A stretch of 64,000 nt of DNA, taken from Dictyobacter kobayashii (lineage in GTDB: Bacteria; Chloroflexota; Ktedonobacteria; Ktedonobacterales; Ktedonobacteraceae). Below the pieces are notes generated by a model. That model did not search any database. It was not told where the DNA came from and saw only the letters and a program-made list of their open reading frames with translations. Of this stretch, positions 56,466-64,000 are shown piece by piece. The first letter of the stretch is position 1, and the number at the start of each line of letters is the position of its first letter. Location of the stretch: contig NZ_BIFS01000001.1 in assembly GCF_003967555.1 (NCBI RefSeq), positions 3,844,001 through 3,908,000 on the forward strand, given 5' to 3'. A program made the position numbers and the translations under genes.

Positions 56466-56614
56466 AAACAGCACAATTAAAGCAAAATTTATCAGGTGCA
56501 GCATGATTAAAGAAAAACTCTCTCCGTCCTTGTGGGGGAGAGCCAGCAAATTTGCTTTGGGGTTGCGATAGTGTATGATATGGGCAGCCATATTGAGAGA
56601 GGGTGTGTAAAGGG

Positions 56615-57463
56615 ATGAAACAGCGTATACGACCACGTGTTGTTAAGATACATTCTGAGAATAATGATTTTCAATATGCTGAGACGTTGCGGCGCAAGCG
56701 CGAGAAGCGGCTGCGGCAGCGGGAGTTTTTTGTTGAAGGGGTGCGGCCCATTAATCAGGCTTTGCAGTATAAATGGCCGGTGCGCGCCTTCTTATATTCA
56801 CGCGATAAACCTTTATCGGATTGGGCTGAAAATATTTTGCGTGATTCGCAGGCTGAGGTGCATTATGAATTGCCCTGGTACCTGCATGCTAAATTGAGCA
56901 ATAAAGCTGAACCTTCGGAGCTCATTGCCCTGGTTACGATGCCTGAGGATGATCTAGAGCGCATTCCGTTGAAAGATGATCTGCTGGTGGTGGTCTTCGA
57001 TCGTCCCTCTAGTCCGGGTAATCTGGGTACAATTATTCGTTCGTGTGATGCCCTGGGGGTGGATGGCATGGTAATCACTGGCCATAGTGTGGATCTCTAT
57101 GATCCGGAGACTATCAGTGCTACGACGGGATCTTTCTTTGCGCTCCCTGTGGTGCGTCTCCCTTCGCAAAAAGAGTTGTCGCCCTGGATCGAGAATATCC
57201 GGCAGCGACTGGGGAGTGTCCATGTGGTGGGAAGCGATGAAAAAGGTGATTGCGAGCTGACTGAGCATGATTTTGTGCAGCCGACTTTGCTGGTGGTCGG
57301 CAATGAAACCTGGGGGATGAGTGCCGCCTATCGCGAGTTGTGCGATACCGTGGTTAGTATTCCTATGGCTGGCTCGGCCTCTTCATTTAATGTTGCCTGC
57401 GCCACCTCGATCCTATTATACGAAGCGACCCGCCAGCGTCGTGCACGTTTGAAATTGCCATGA
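56615..57463 (+). CDS. SpoU/TrmH family RNA 2'-O-methyltransferase
   Basis: 282 aa; start set at ATG 56615 (GAGAGAGGG upstream), with GTG 56603 as an alternative. N-terminal substrate-binding L30-like part (RREFFVEGVRPINQ-like: QREFFVEGVRPINQAL). SpoU motifs 1-3: RPSSPGNLGTIIRSCDALGV, LLVVGNETWGMS and IPMAGSASSFNVACATSILL, forming the SAM-binding trefoil knot. It 2'-O-methylates rRNA or tRNA. Ends with a perfect 27-bp hairpin 20 bp downstream. Confidence 0.92.
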   Translation: MKQRIRPRVVKIHSENNDFQYAETLRRKREKRLRQREFFVEGVRPINQALQYKWPVRAFLYSRDKPLSDWAENILRDSQAEVHYELPWYLHAKLSNKAEPSELIALVTMPEDDLERIPLKDDLLVVVFDRPSSPGNLGTIIRSCDALGVDGMVITGHSVDLYDPETISATTGSFFALPVVRLPSQKELSPWIENIRQRLGSVHVVGSDEKGDCELTEHDFVQPTLLVVGNETWGMSAAYRELCDTVVSIPMAGSASSFNVACATSILLYEATRQRRARLKLP

Positions 57464-57483
57464 GCACTCTGAGATAACATCAT

Positions 57484-57545
57484 GCTTTCCTGGTTTGAGG
57501 TGGAGAGGCGATCCCAGCCGCCTCTCCACCTCAAACCAGGAAAGC
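57484..57545. terminator. Perfect 27-bp hairpin between convergent genes
   Basis: Arms 57484-57510 and 57519-57545, loop ATCCCAGC. Lies between the methyltransferase stop and the end of the convergent GH172-type gene; no long T-run. Confidence 0.85.
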
Positions 57546-57577
57546 AAAGCGCCGTGGACGCGTTAAGCAGTGCTGTT

Positions 57578-58672
57578 TTAGATGATTTCCAGTCCATCCA
57601 GTTCGGGGAGGGCTGGATGGGGTGTATGGGGTTCATTTTGGTACCAGTAGGCGACCGAGGCAATATCATCTTGTAATGGTAGATAGCGACCACCACTACG
57701 CCAGCCCAGCGCCTGAATGGTTACGCGCAGATCCTCATCAAAACGGATCGGGTCCATAATGTGCCAGCGATACATACCAAAGCGCTGCTGGCTGCTATAG
57801 AGTCCGTCTGGTTTGATGACCTGTGGGAGTCCGAGGAAGGGGGTGGAGTAGGTTCCATATTCACCCTGTGGATGCTCAAAGTTCCAGGCCCCTCCAAAAT
57901 AATCCTCGGTCCCGGTGCCGCAGATGGTCGGGAACTCCTGATCTCCATCCAGATAAAATTTGATCTCGCCCTCGCCCCACCAGCCGCGATTATTGACTTG
58001 CCAGGCCAGATAGGTGCCCACATAATGTCCGCTGCCCTTGACGTTGTCCAGCAGGGTATGGACCTCTTTATAGCCCAGTGGATTACTGCGCCGCCACTGA
58101 GTGTGGAAATAGCCTGCATCCTCAGGGACCTCGGTCAAGGTATAGGTAATTTGAAAATAGAGGACCGCCTCTGCATCGCTGAGGTTCTCGATGGTCCAGC
58201 GTGCACCCTGGCGGAAAGGCATTTCCCAGTATGAGTTCATGCCGCCAGCTGGATTGACGGCGATGGGTAGCGAGCTAATATTGCAGCGCTCACCCCAACC
58301 ACTGGCAAAGAAATCACCGTAGGGGCATTCGATCGAGGGGGCCTCTTCGCCATCCCAGTAGGCGCGCAGGATCAATTGTCGCCAGTGGCCTGGATAGGTT
58401 GTCATCCAGATATGCTGGATGGCTCCTGAACCCTCAATCTCAGCCAGGGTAAAGGTACTGTGTGGCGCGATTTTAATCGAAGGCGAAACCTTCCAACCCC
58501 GACCCAGGTCGCGGGCATGGAAAGCGCCCGTGCCTTCAGTTGCCATACCTGCCTGGCCTTTTTCGCCACTAAAGTTTTCAGCACTGATCGAGCGTGTTTT
58601 CGCGTGTGAGAGGCGGGAAAGGTTGCCCAATCCCAATCCCAGACCATTAAAGCTATCTCGTGTCTCTGTCAT
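57578..58672 (-). CDS. DUF2961 (GH172-type) glycoside hydrolase
   Basis: 364 aa. Typical DUF2961 run: SISAENFSGEKGQAGM near the start, GSGAIQHIWMT, PYGDFFASGWG, MPFRQGARWTIENLS, CGTGTEDYFGGAWNF (conserved acidic Glu-Asp) and SSQQRFGMYRWHIMDPI. GH172 enzymes cleave or rearrange furanose-containing glycans such as arabinan and difructose. No signal peptide. It follows hflX on the same strand, separated by a terminator, so it is probably a single gene. Confidence 0.9.
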   Translation of the reverse strand: MTETRDSFNGLGLGLGNLSRLSHAKTRSISAENFSGEKGQAGMATEGTGAFHARDLGRGWKVSPSIKIAPHSTFTLAEIEGSGAIQHIWMTTYPGHWRQLILRAYWDGEEAPSIECPYGDFFASGWGERCNISSLPIAVNPAGGMNSYWEMPFRQGARWTIENLSDAEAVLYFQITYTLTEVPEDAGYFHTQWRRSNPLGYKEVHTLLDNVKGSGHYVGTYLAWQVNNRGWWGEGEIKFYLDGDQEFPTICGTGTEDYFGGAWNFEHPQGEYGTYSTPFLGLPQVIKPDGLYSSQQRFGMYRWHIMDPIRFDEDLRVTIQALGWRSGGRYLPLQDDIASVAYWYQNEPHTPHPALPELDGLEII

Positions 58673-58698
58673 TGTCTAGTTCTTTCTAGCTCTTCAAA

Positions 58699-58751
58699 AG
58701 CAAGCGGGTGAGCGTCGCTTGCTTGTAGCTAGCTAAGCTCACCCGCTTGCT
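58699..58751 (-). terminator. Terminator of hflX
   Basis: Read leftward: 15-bp perfect stem (arms 58737-58751 and 58699-58713, sequence AGCAAGCGGGTGAGC) then TTTTG. 30 bp after the hflX stop. Confidence 0.85.
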
Positions 58752-58780
58752 ATGTAACAACAGGCTACACAGCCTTAAAA

Positions 58781-60214
58781 TTATGAAACGATAGACTCTT
58801 CTTGTTCGGGCTCGTCTTGTTTGGATGCTCCCTGCTCAAACTCTTCCAGTTTAGATTTTCTGGAGAGCCTGGGCTTTTTGGCCGGTTTGGTTTCCAATTG
58901 GAAGGCACCGAATGGACCACTGTGATTCTGGGGCATATGTCCACGGAGGTGGGTGCCTCCCTCTTCATATTCCTCAAGCTCAATGGTACCATACTGGTGG
59001 AATTGAGCTACCAGCTCACCATGCTGATACGGGATCAGCACATCCAGGGCCACAAATTGCTCTACCAGGGTCTCGCTAATACAGCGCAGCAGGCTCTCCA
59101 CGCCGGTTCCCTGCATGGCCGAGACTTCTACTTTGGGTAGCGTGGCGGCAATACCTGTGATCTCCAACTGATGGTCCTCAGGCAAGAGATCCGCTTTGTT
59201 GAGTGCCAGCACCATGGGCAGGCCACCGCCCCCGATCTCTTCCAGCACCTGCTCGACCGCCTCGATCTGATGCTGTACATGAGGGTGGGATGCATCGACC
59301 ACGTGTACCAGCAGGTCGGCTTCCGCCACCTCTTCCAGGGTAGCACGGAAAGCCGCTACCAGCGTTGTTGGTAGGCGCTGGACAAATCCTACTGTATCTG
59401 AGAACAGTATCTCTTGCCCACCAGCCAGGCGTACCCGGCGTGTGGTCGGGTCCAGCGTCGCGAACAGCTTGTCCTCTGCCAGCGTGTCAGAACCTGCCAG
59501 CCGGTTCAGCATGGTAGATTTACCAGCATTGGTATAGCCGACCAGGGCAACTACCGGGGCACCCGCATATTTGCGGCGCTCACGGTGCAGTTGACGCTGG
59601 CTACGTACCAGCTCCAACTCTTCTTGCAGCTGATCCTTCTGCCGGCGCAGCATACGGCGGTCAACCTCAATCTGTTTCTCACCTTCACCACGCTGGTTGG
59701 TGCCACCACCACTCTGTCGAGATAAGTGGGACCACTGGCGCGTCAGACGAGGTAGATCATATTCGACCTGGGCCAGTTCAACCTGTAGCCGACCTTCGCG
59801 GGTGCGGGCCCGCTGGCCGAAGATGATCAAGATCAAGGCCGTACGGTCTAATACCTGGATATCCAGCTCACGTTCCAGGTTGCGATGCTGATTGGGCCGC
59901 AACTCAAGATCAAAGATCACTGCATCACAGTCCTGGAAGCGCAGCAGTTCGGCCAACTCTTTGACCTTACCTGAACCAAGCAGGGTCGCTGGATGGGGAT
60001 GGTCCATGCGTTGGACCACGCGATCAACGCAGTTTACGCCAGCCGTGGATGCCAGTTGCTCCAGTTCGTCCAGCGACTCATTGACCGGCCAATCGGTTTC
60101 AACGGTTTCTACGCTGACCAGAATGGCACGCATTGGAGCATCCGCCAGCAGACCACGCATCGGTTTTTGTTCGTTATTATCTTTTCTCTGTTGAGGAATA
60201 TTTTGTTCCGGCAA
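58781..60214 (-). CDS. hflX: GTPase HflX
   Basis: 477 aa from TTG 60214, with AAAGGAG upstream. N-terminal HflX domain (ILVSVETVETDWPVNESLDE, LLGSGKVKELAELL), coiled coil (RRMLRRQKDQLQEELELV) with GGGTNQRGEGEKQIEVDRR linker, and GTPase G1 GYTNAGKST at about 228, G3 FSDTVGF, G4 LNKADLL. HflX splits or rescues stalled 70S ribosomes. An unusual acidic tail follows the normal end (KSKLEEFEQGASKQDEPEQE), about 60 residues longer than typical. Confidence 0.95.
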   Translation of the reverse strand: MPEQNIPQQRKDNNEQKPMRGLLADAPMRAILVSVETVETDWPVNESLDELEQLASTAGVNCVDRVVQRMDHPHPATLLGSGKVKELAELLRFQDCDAVIFDLELRPNQHRNLERELDIQVLDRTALILIIFGQRARTREGRLQVELAQVEYDLPRLTRQWSHLSRQSGGGTNQRGEGEKQIEVDRRMLRRQKDQLQEELELVRSQRQLHRERRKYAGAPVVALVGYTNAGKSTMLNRLAGSDTLAEDKLFATLDPTTRRVRLAGGQEILFSDTVGFVQRLPTTLVAAFRATLEEVAEADLLVHVVDASHPHVQHQIEAVEQVLEEIGGGGLPMVLALNKADLLPEDHQLEITGIAATLPKVEVSAMQGTGVESLLRCISETLVEQFVALDVLIPYQHGELVAQFHQYGTIELEEYEEGGTHLRGHMPQNHSGPFGAFQLETKPAKKPRLSRKSKLEEFEQGASKQDEPEQEESIVS

Positions 60215-61103
60215 AATTGGCTCCTTTCCGTCATATGGACGGAATAAAATCTGTCTGTAAAGGGTATGTTTATGTGTGTCGCATCGCTGTGTCCTGGCTT
60301 GCCGGGCGCTGTCAGATATTCACTCATCCAGAGGTCTGAGAAGCGCTCTTTAGTTTTATGATACTGCGAGTGGAGAACTGATGATGGCAGAAAATCTGCG
60401 TGCTCTTGTTTTTAGGGGAAGTTCTTGGTTGAAAGGTCGCTAACAACAAAGAAAGTCTTCATCACCAGGTACCGCAGCATAACTTCCGTGGCAGAATTGC
60501 CAGAAAGGGCAGACAAAAACAGCCTGACACGTGCTAAACGGTTGATCCATGGTTAATTAAAGACTATCACTCGTCGTTTCTCCTGTAGATGTAGTCTATA
60601 AATTATACCTGAGAATGCTTCAAAAGTCAATGCAGCAATTTTAACCTTTTAACCGCAGGGCTTTTTCATGTTCCTCTTTGACGCCTGTGGTGCTGGAGTG
60701 GGAGTGTGGAGTGTGTGGTGGTGGGCGGCCGCGGCGCCCACCACCACACACTCCACACCTGAAAGAATGTCCATCTTATTGCTTGTTAATGATCTCTGGA
60801 CGGATATGAAAAAGCCCTGTTTAATCCCAGATACATCATAATGTGTAAATGTAAGCACTGGCAAGGACGTATATATATTATCATGGTCTGTGTCGCCTAT
60901 GTATACACATTGTAGCGCAGTAGCATCATTTGCGCGTGCAATTGATGAGATAAAGGCAATTGGAAAATACACAGGATTGTACGTCTAAATAAGTGTGTGA
61001 TCCTGTCTGGTTGTCGCTGGGAGTCGGGGCGCACAGGAGTTAACAGTATTCATATGCTCTGGGTTATTGTCAGGGTATAGTTTTAGATAAAGGGATGGAA
61101 CAC
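60215..61103. other. Long divergent intergenic region between hflX and the kinase gene
   Basis: 889 bp with no credible coding sequence (the open frame at 60649-60972 runs through the repeat and has no ribosome site). It contains the palindromic element 60656-60773. The kinase promoter should be at its right end; GGTATAGT at 61074 is a possible -10 only. Confidence 0.55.
60656..60773. repeat. Dispersed palindromic element (family 2, copy B)
   Basis: 118 bp in inverted orientation relative to 15503-15613: CAGGGCTTTTT at one end and TGAAAGAATGTCCA at the other. Core arms 60704-60727 and 60735-60758 are a perfect 24-bp stem with a 7-nt loop. The internal CACAGGCGTCAAAGAGGAAC piece also matches the first copy (read on the minus strand). 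Confidence 0.85.
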
Positions 61104-64000
61104 ATGTTTGGTTTGAGCCATACCGGGTTCCTGGCACCTCAGTCTCTCTTATTCCAACGCTATCAAATTATTGCTCTAGCTGGTCAGGGTGGCATGGGGG
61201 CGGTCTACCAGGCTCTTGATACCTATGAGAATAATCGTGTCGTGGCTATCAAGGAGATGAGCCAGATCAACCTGCGACCCGAGCAACTCGCTGATGCGCA
61301 ACAACGCTTTCAAGGCGAAGCCCGTCTATTGGGTTCACTACAACATCCCAATCTGCCTCAGGTCTATACAGCTTTTAATGAGAATGGTCGCTCATACCTG
61401 GTGATGGAATTTATCTCTGGCAAGACGCTATTAGAATTGCTGCAAGAGAGTCCGACCGACTGGTTATCAGCCGGACAGGTTGTTGGGTATGCTCTGCAGT
61501 TATGTGCTGTTTTGAGATATTTGCATGAGCATGTGCCACCGATCGTTTTCCGTGACCTCAAGCCTGGCAATGTGATGGTTACTAACCAGGGGCGTGTCTA
61601 CCTGATCGATTTTGGTATTGCGCGCCTGTTTAAGCAGGGGCAGCGCTTTGATACGGAGTCATTTGGTTCGGTTGGTTATGCGCCACCGGAACAGTTTGGT
61701 CATGGTCAGACCACACCACGTTCAGACCTGTATAGCCTGGGGGCTACCCTGTTTGCCTGTCTGACTGGCCGCTATCCTAGCGATAATCAACCCACTCCAT
61801 TCCACTTCTTGCCGGTCAGGGACTATAATCCATCGGTTCCTGTAGAACTGAGCAACCTGATCCAACAACTGGTCGCGACAGACGCATCCAAACGTCCAGC
61901 CAGCGCTGATGAAGTATACTGGCAACTGCATGCTTTGCAACAACATGGTGTTTCTACCACGACACCCATGCATAGCAGCAATCCATTTTATGATGCAAAG
62001 ACGGCCTATGCCGCGCAATTTGGTGGCTGGATGCAGCGTTATAATAAGCTGCCCGGCAAGCCGGGTCTCTGGTTAAGTCTGCTCATAATTCCATTTCTGG
62101 CTCGGCTGTATGGCAGCATAAAGAGCAGGCTGACCCCGCTGTCGCTTCCACATTTCAAGCGCTGGTTGGTTGCCCTCCCGGCACAGCTATTATATGTGAT
62201 AAAGAACATCCCAACCTATCTACCCCTGAGTTTCAGGCCGCCAATCTGGACATGGCGTTTTGTCCTGCTCTTTCTGGCGCTCGCCATTGGCCTCACTGGA
62301 GGCAGCATCTATGCTCTGCTCGGACTACATACCTCGGTACATATGATGCTACTGTGCCTGTGTATAGTGCTCCTGGGCCTTGTTATTCTGGCGCGCACTA
62401 ATAAAATGATCCGCAATGCTCTGACCCGCAATATATTGACTGCCTTGATTATTGCCTTATTAGCCGTCTGCCTGGCTCTTCCTGCCTTCAGACGTACAGT
62501 CGGTATTAAACTCGATCCGTTTCGGCCAGGTAGTAGGCGCGGCCATCTTTCTATTGATTGGTGTCACACTCTGGCGCAACGATAAATACGCTATCTGGGC
62601 CAGCCACCTGGCGCTTGGGTTGATCGCGCTGGTGTACGCCTGTCTCGCGTATAGTCACGGTGGAGACGCACTGGGGGCTCTCTTTGTAGGGGCCTCAGCT
62701 ATGGCACTGCAATTTATCAATGGCCTGCTGGTTGTATGTTTATTTGGATGTGCCCTCTGCTCTTTTATGCGGGTGGGGAGAGCCTATGCCTGGTTGGATC
62801 GCGTAATGATCTTCATTGTTGCTATCGCGGCAGCAGCATTGCAACTCCACCTGGGTAGCCTTGATGAACTGGCTCAGACGCCGCTGGCCGCCATCATGTA
62901 CTGGATAGGGAAGCCTGGGGGAAATCAAGACCTGGTATTCAATGTCTTGTTGGGCTGGGGACCACTATTCATCGCGCTATTATGGATCTTTCTCGTTTCT
63001 AGTTCTACGCGCCTGGGACGCCTTTCCCTGGTTGTGCTCTCCTTACCTGCTATGCTCTTGCAAAACACATTAGGAAGCACCCAGACGGCATCTCCTGTAC
63101 CGATCTTATCAAGCCTGTTTGCGACCCCTTTTGTCTCTTTGCTCAATGTCAACCAGCTGGTGGTTTATGGGCTACTGGTTTTAGGCTTGATCCAATTCCT
63201 GCGAACGCGCCGTTTTTTCACACAGCTGGAACGCATCAGCATCTACCTGGTTGCCCTGATGGCCGCCCTGTTACAGATTGCGATCTGGTCCCATGCCCCC
63301 TCCGCATTAGCCGCAGATCCGCATGTCTTACCCGGCTGGATGGTGTCGCAGCAGGTTGGGATGGAGATCGTAGTAGGGAATCAGGTGGGGGCCGTACTTT
63401 TCCTCTGGTTTATCATTGGCATCGGCGGTGCCATACTGGGGCGTGTAATCTGGCGCAGTGTCAAACAGGCCAGGCAGGAGAATAATATAGATCGGTGGAA
63501 GCTGCAGAGCTGGAACTGGGCATTGATTGCCATGCGCCTGGAGCACCTGATGATCTGGATCACTACCTTGATGCTGGTACTGGCCCTCCCCTTTTTCGGG
63601 GCTACCTCTGCTCCGCTCTCATTTGTTCTGGGTGGCAGCATACTGGCCGTGGATATCAATCAACTGGTCTGGTGGTTCCTGTTGTTTCTGCTCGTGGTTG
63701 GACTGTTTCGTCTGGTGCGCCCATTTAGTGGCTGGGATCGCTGGCATATGCTCTGTAACATCCTGACGATGGCGCTACTCTTCTTCGGCCATAGTAGAGG
63801 GGGTGGAATGGACCAGCACGTCAGTATCATCGCCTGGTTTACCGCGCCACATATCATCCTGCCCTTCTATGTGGCAACCGCCGGGCTGGTTATGATTGCC
63901 CTGGGAACCCTGCTCTGGCTCAAGCGAGCATTTCTGCCCACCGAACAGACCATTCTCTGGCTCTGCTTTGGGCTGGCACTACTCTGCACCTTCCTGCAGC
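61104..64000 (+). CDS. Serine/threonine protein kinase with large multi-span membrane domain, frameshifted, truncated by window end
   Basis: Start at ATG 61104 (AAAGGG nine bases upstream; ATG 61095 is too close to it). Residues about 20-285: PknB-type kinase with GQGGMGAVYQALD, VAIKEM, VFRDLKPGNVMV (RD with Phe before), LIDFGIARLF, SVGYAPPEQFG. A basic linker follows, then hydrophobic spans from about residue 380. The frame changes between 62463 and about 62530; the +1 reading (RFGQVVGAAIFLLIGVTLWR) then stays open to the end of the window with roughly ten or more spans. One extra or two missing bases would explain it. A receptor kinase sensing something at or in the membrane is likely; partner unknown. 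Confidence 0.8.

Noticed and set aside
60649..60972. 107-aa open frame in the gap before the kinase
   Set aside because: It runs through a palindromic repeat, has no ribosome site and shows no family resemblance.

Overview
The window reads as a chromosomal segment of a soil-type bacterium. My best guess is a Ktedonobacteria-like member of the Chloroflexota. This is an inference from gene content (tandem SRPBCC proteins, membrane-anchored PQQ-repeat proteins, a secreted sedolisin, many GH/Gfo-Idh-MocA sugar genes, an ECF sigma next to an unusual anti-sigma) and from the style of the intergenic repeats; I could not run a database search. Starts are mixed ATG/GTG/TTG with clear AGGAGG-type ribosome sites.

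Layout. 1-3.1 kb: leftward operon of small regulators and a beta-helix DUF4097-like protein, three of which share one short helical motif. 3.8-6.5 kb: ECF sigma factor overlapping a zinc-finger anti-sigma fused to an extracellular ligand-binding domain. 7.1-8.5 kb: secreted sedolisin protease. 8.9-10.7 kb: two ABC ATPases without a permease, the first with an AbrB-like tail. 10.7-15.4 kb: metallo-hydrolase, GNAT, nucleotidyltransferase-like protein, epimerase and Gfo/Idh oxidoreductase, with palindromic repeats between them. 15.7-19.9 kb: hybrid PAS-GAF histidine kinase and two SRPBCC paralogues. 20.1-21.7 kb: an IS50-like insertion sequence inserted into a dispersed repeat. 21.8-24.7 kb: two PQQ-propeller paralogues. 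25-28.8 kb: membrane HTH protein, SnoaL-like protein, small membrane protein, SUKH-like gene with a stop at codon 2, tRNA-Arg, Nudix. 29-33.8 kb: SufB and a GH78 rhamnosidase. 34-38 kb: uracil-DNA glycosylase, MFS exporter, FGGY kinase. 38-43.2 kb: leftward cluster of alpha/beta-hydrolase-like protein, ketosynthase, ketosynthase-like chain-length-factor candidate and FAD monooxygenase, resembling a minimal type II polyketide system. 43.7-46.2 kb: small charged protein, SnoaL-like protein, PHS-type MFS transporter. 46.6-49.9 kb: assimilatory sulfite reductase plus siroheme synthesis genes. 50-58.7 kb: propeller protein, two Gfo/Idh oxidoreductases, a rhamnulose-phosphate aldolase/dehydrogenase fusion, an rRNA/tRNA methyltransferase and a GH172-type hydrolase. 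58.8-64 kb: HflX GTPase and a Ser/Thr kinase with a large membrane domain that runs off the window.

Two properties cut across the window. First, thirteen genes carry frameshifts, and nearly all are explained by loss of one base from a G or C run; this looks more like systematic base-calling error than gene decay. Second, many intergenic gaps contain perfect or near-perfect hairpins with 20-32 bp stems, most with unrelated sequences, plus three families of short dispersed repeats.

Functional links: rhamnosidase, rhamnulose-P aldolase/dehydrogenase, GH172, Gfo/Idh enzymes and FGGY kinase suggest plant or microbial polysaccharide catabolism. The sulfite reductase operon supplies its own siroheme. 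The strongest candidates for something new are the ketosynthase pair cluster and the anti-sigma/receptor fusion.
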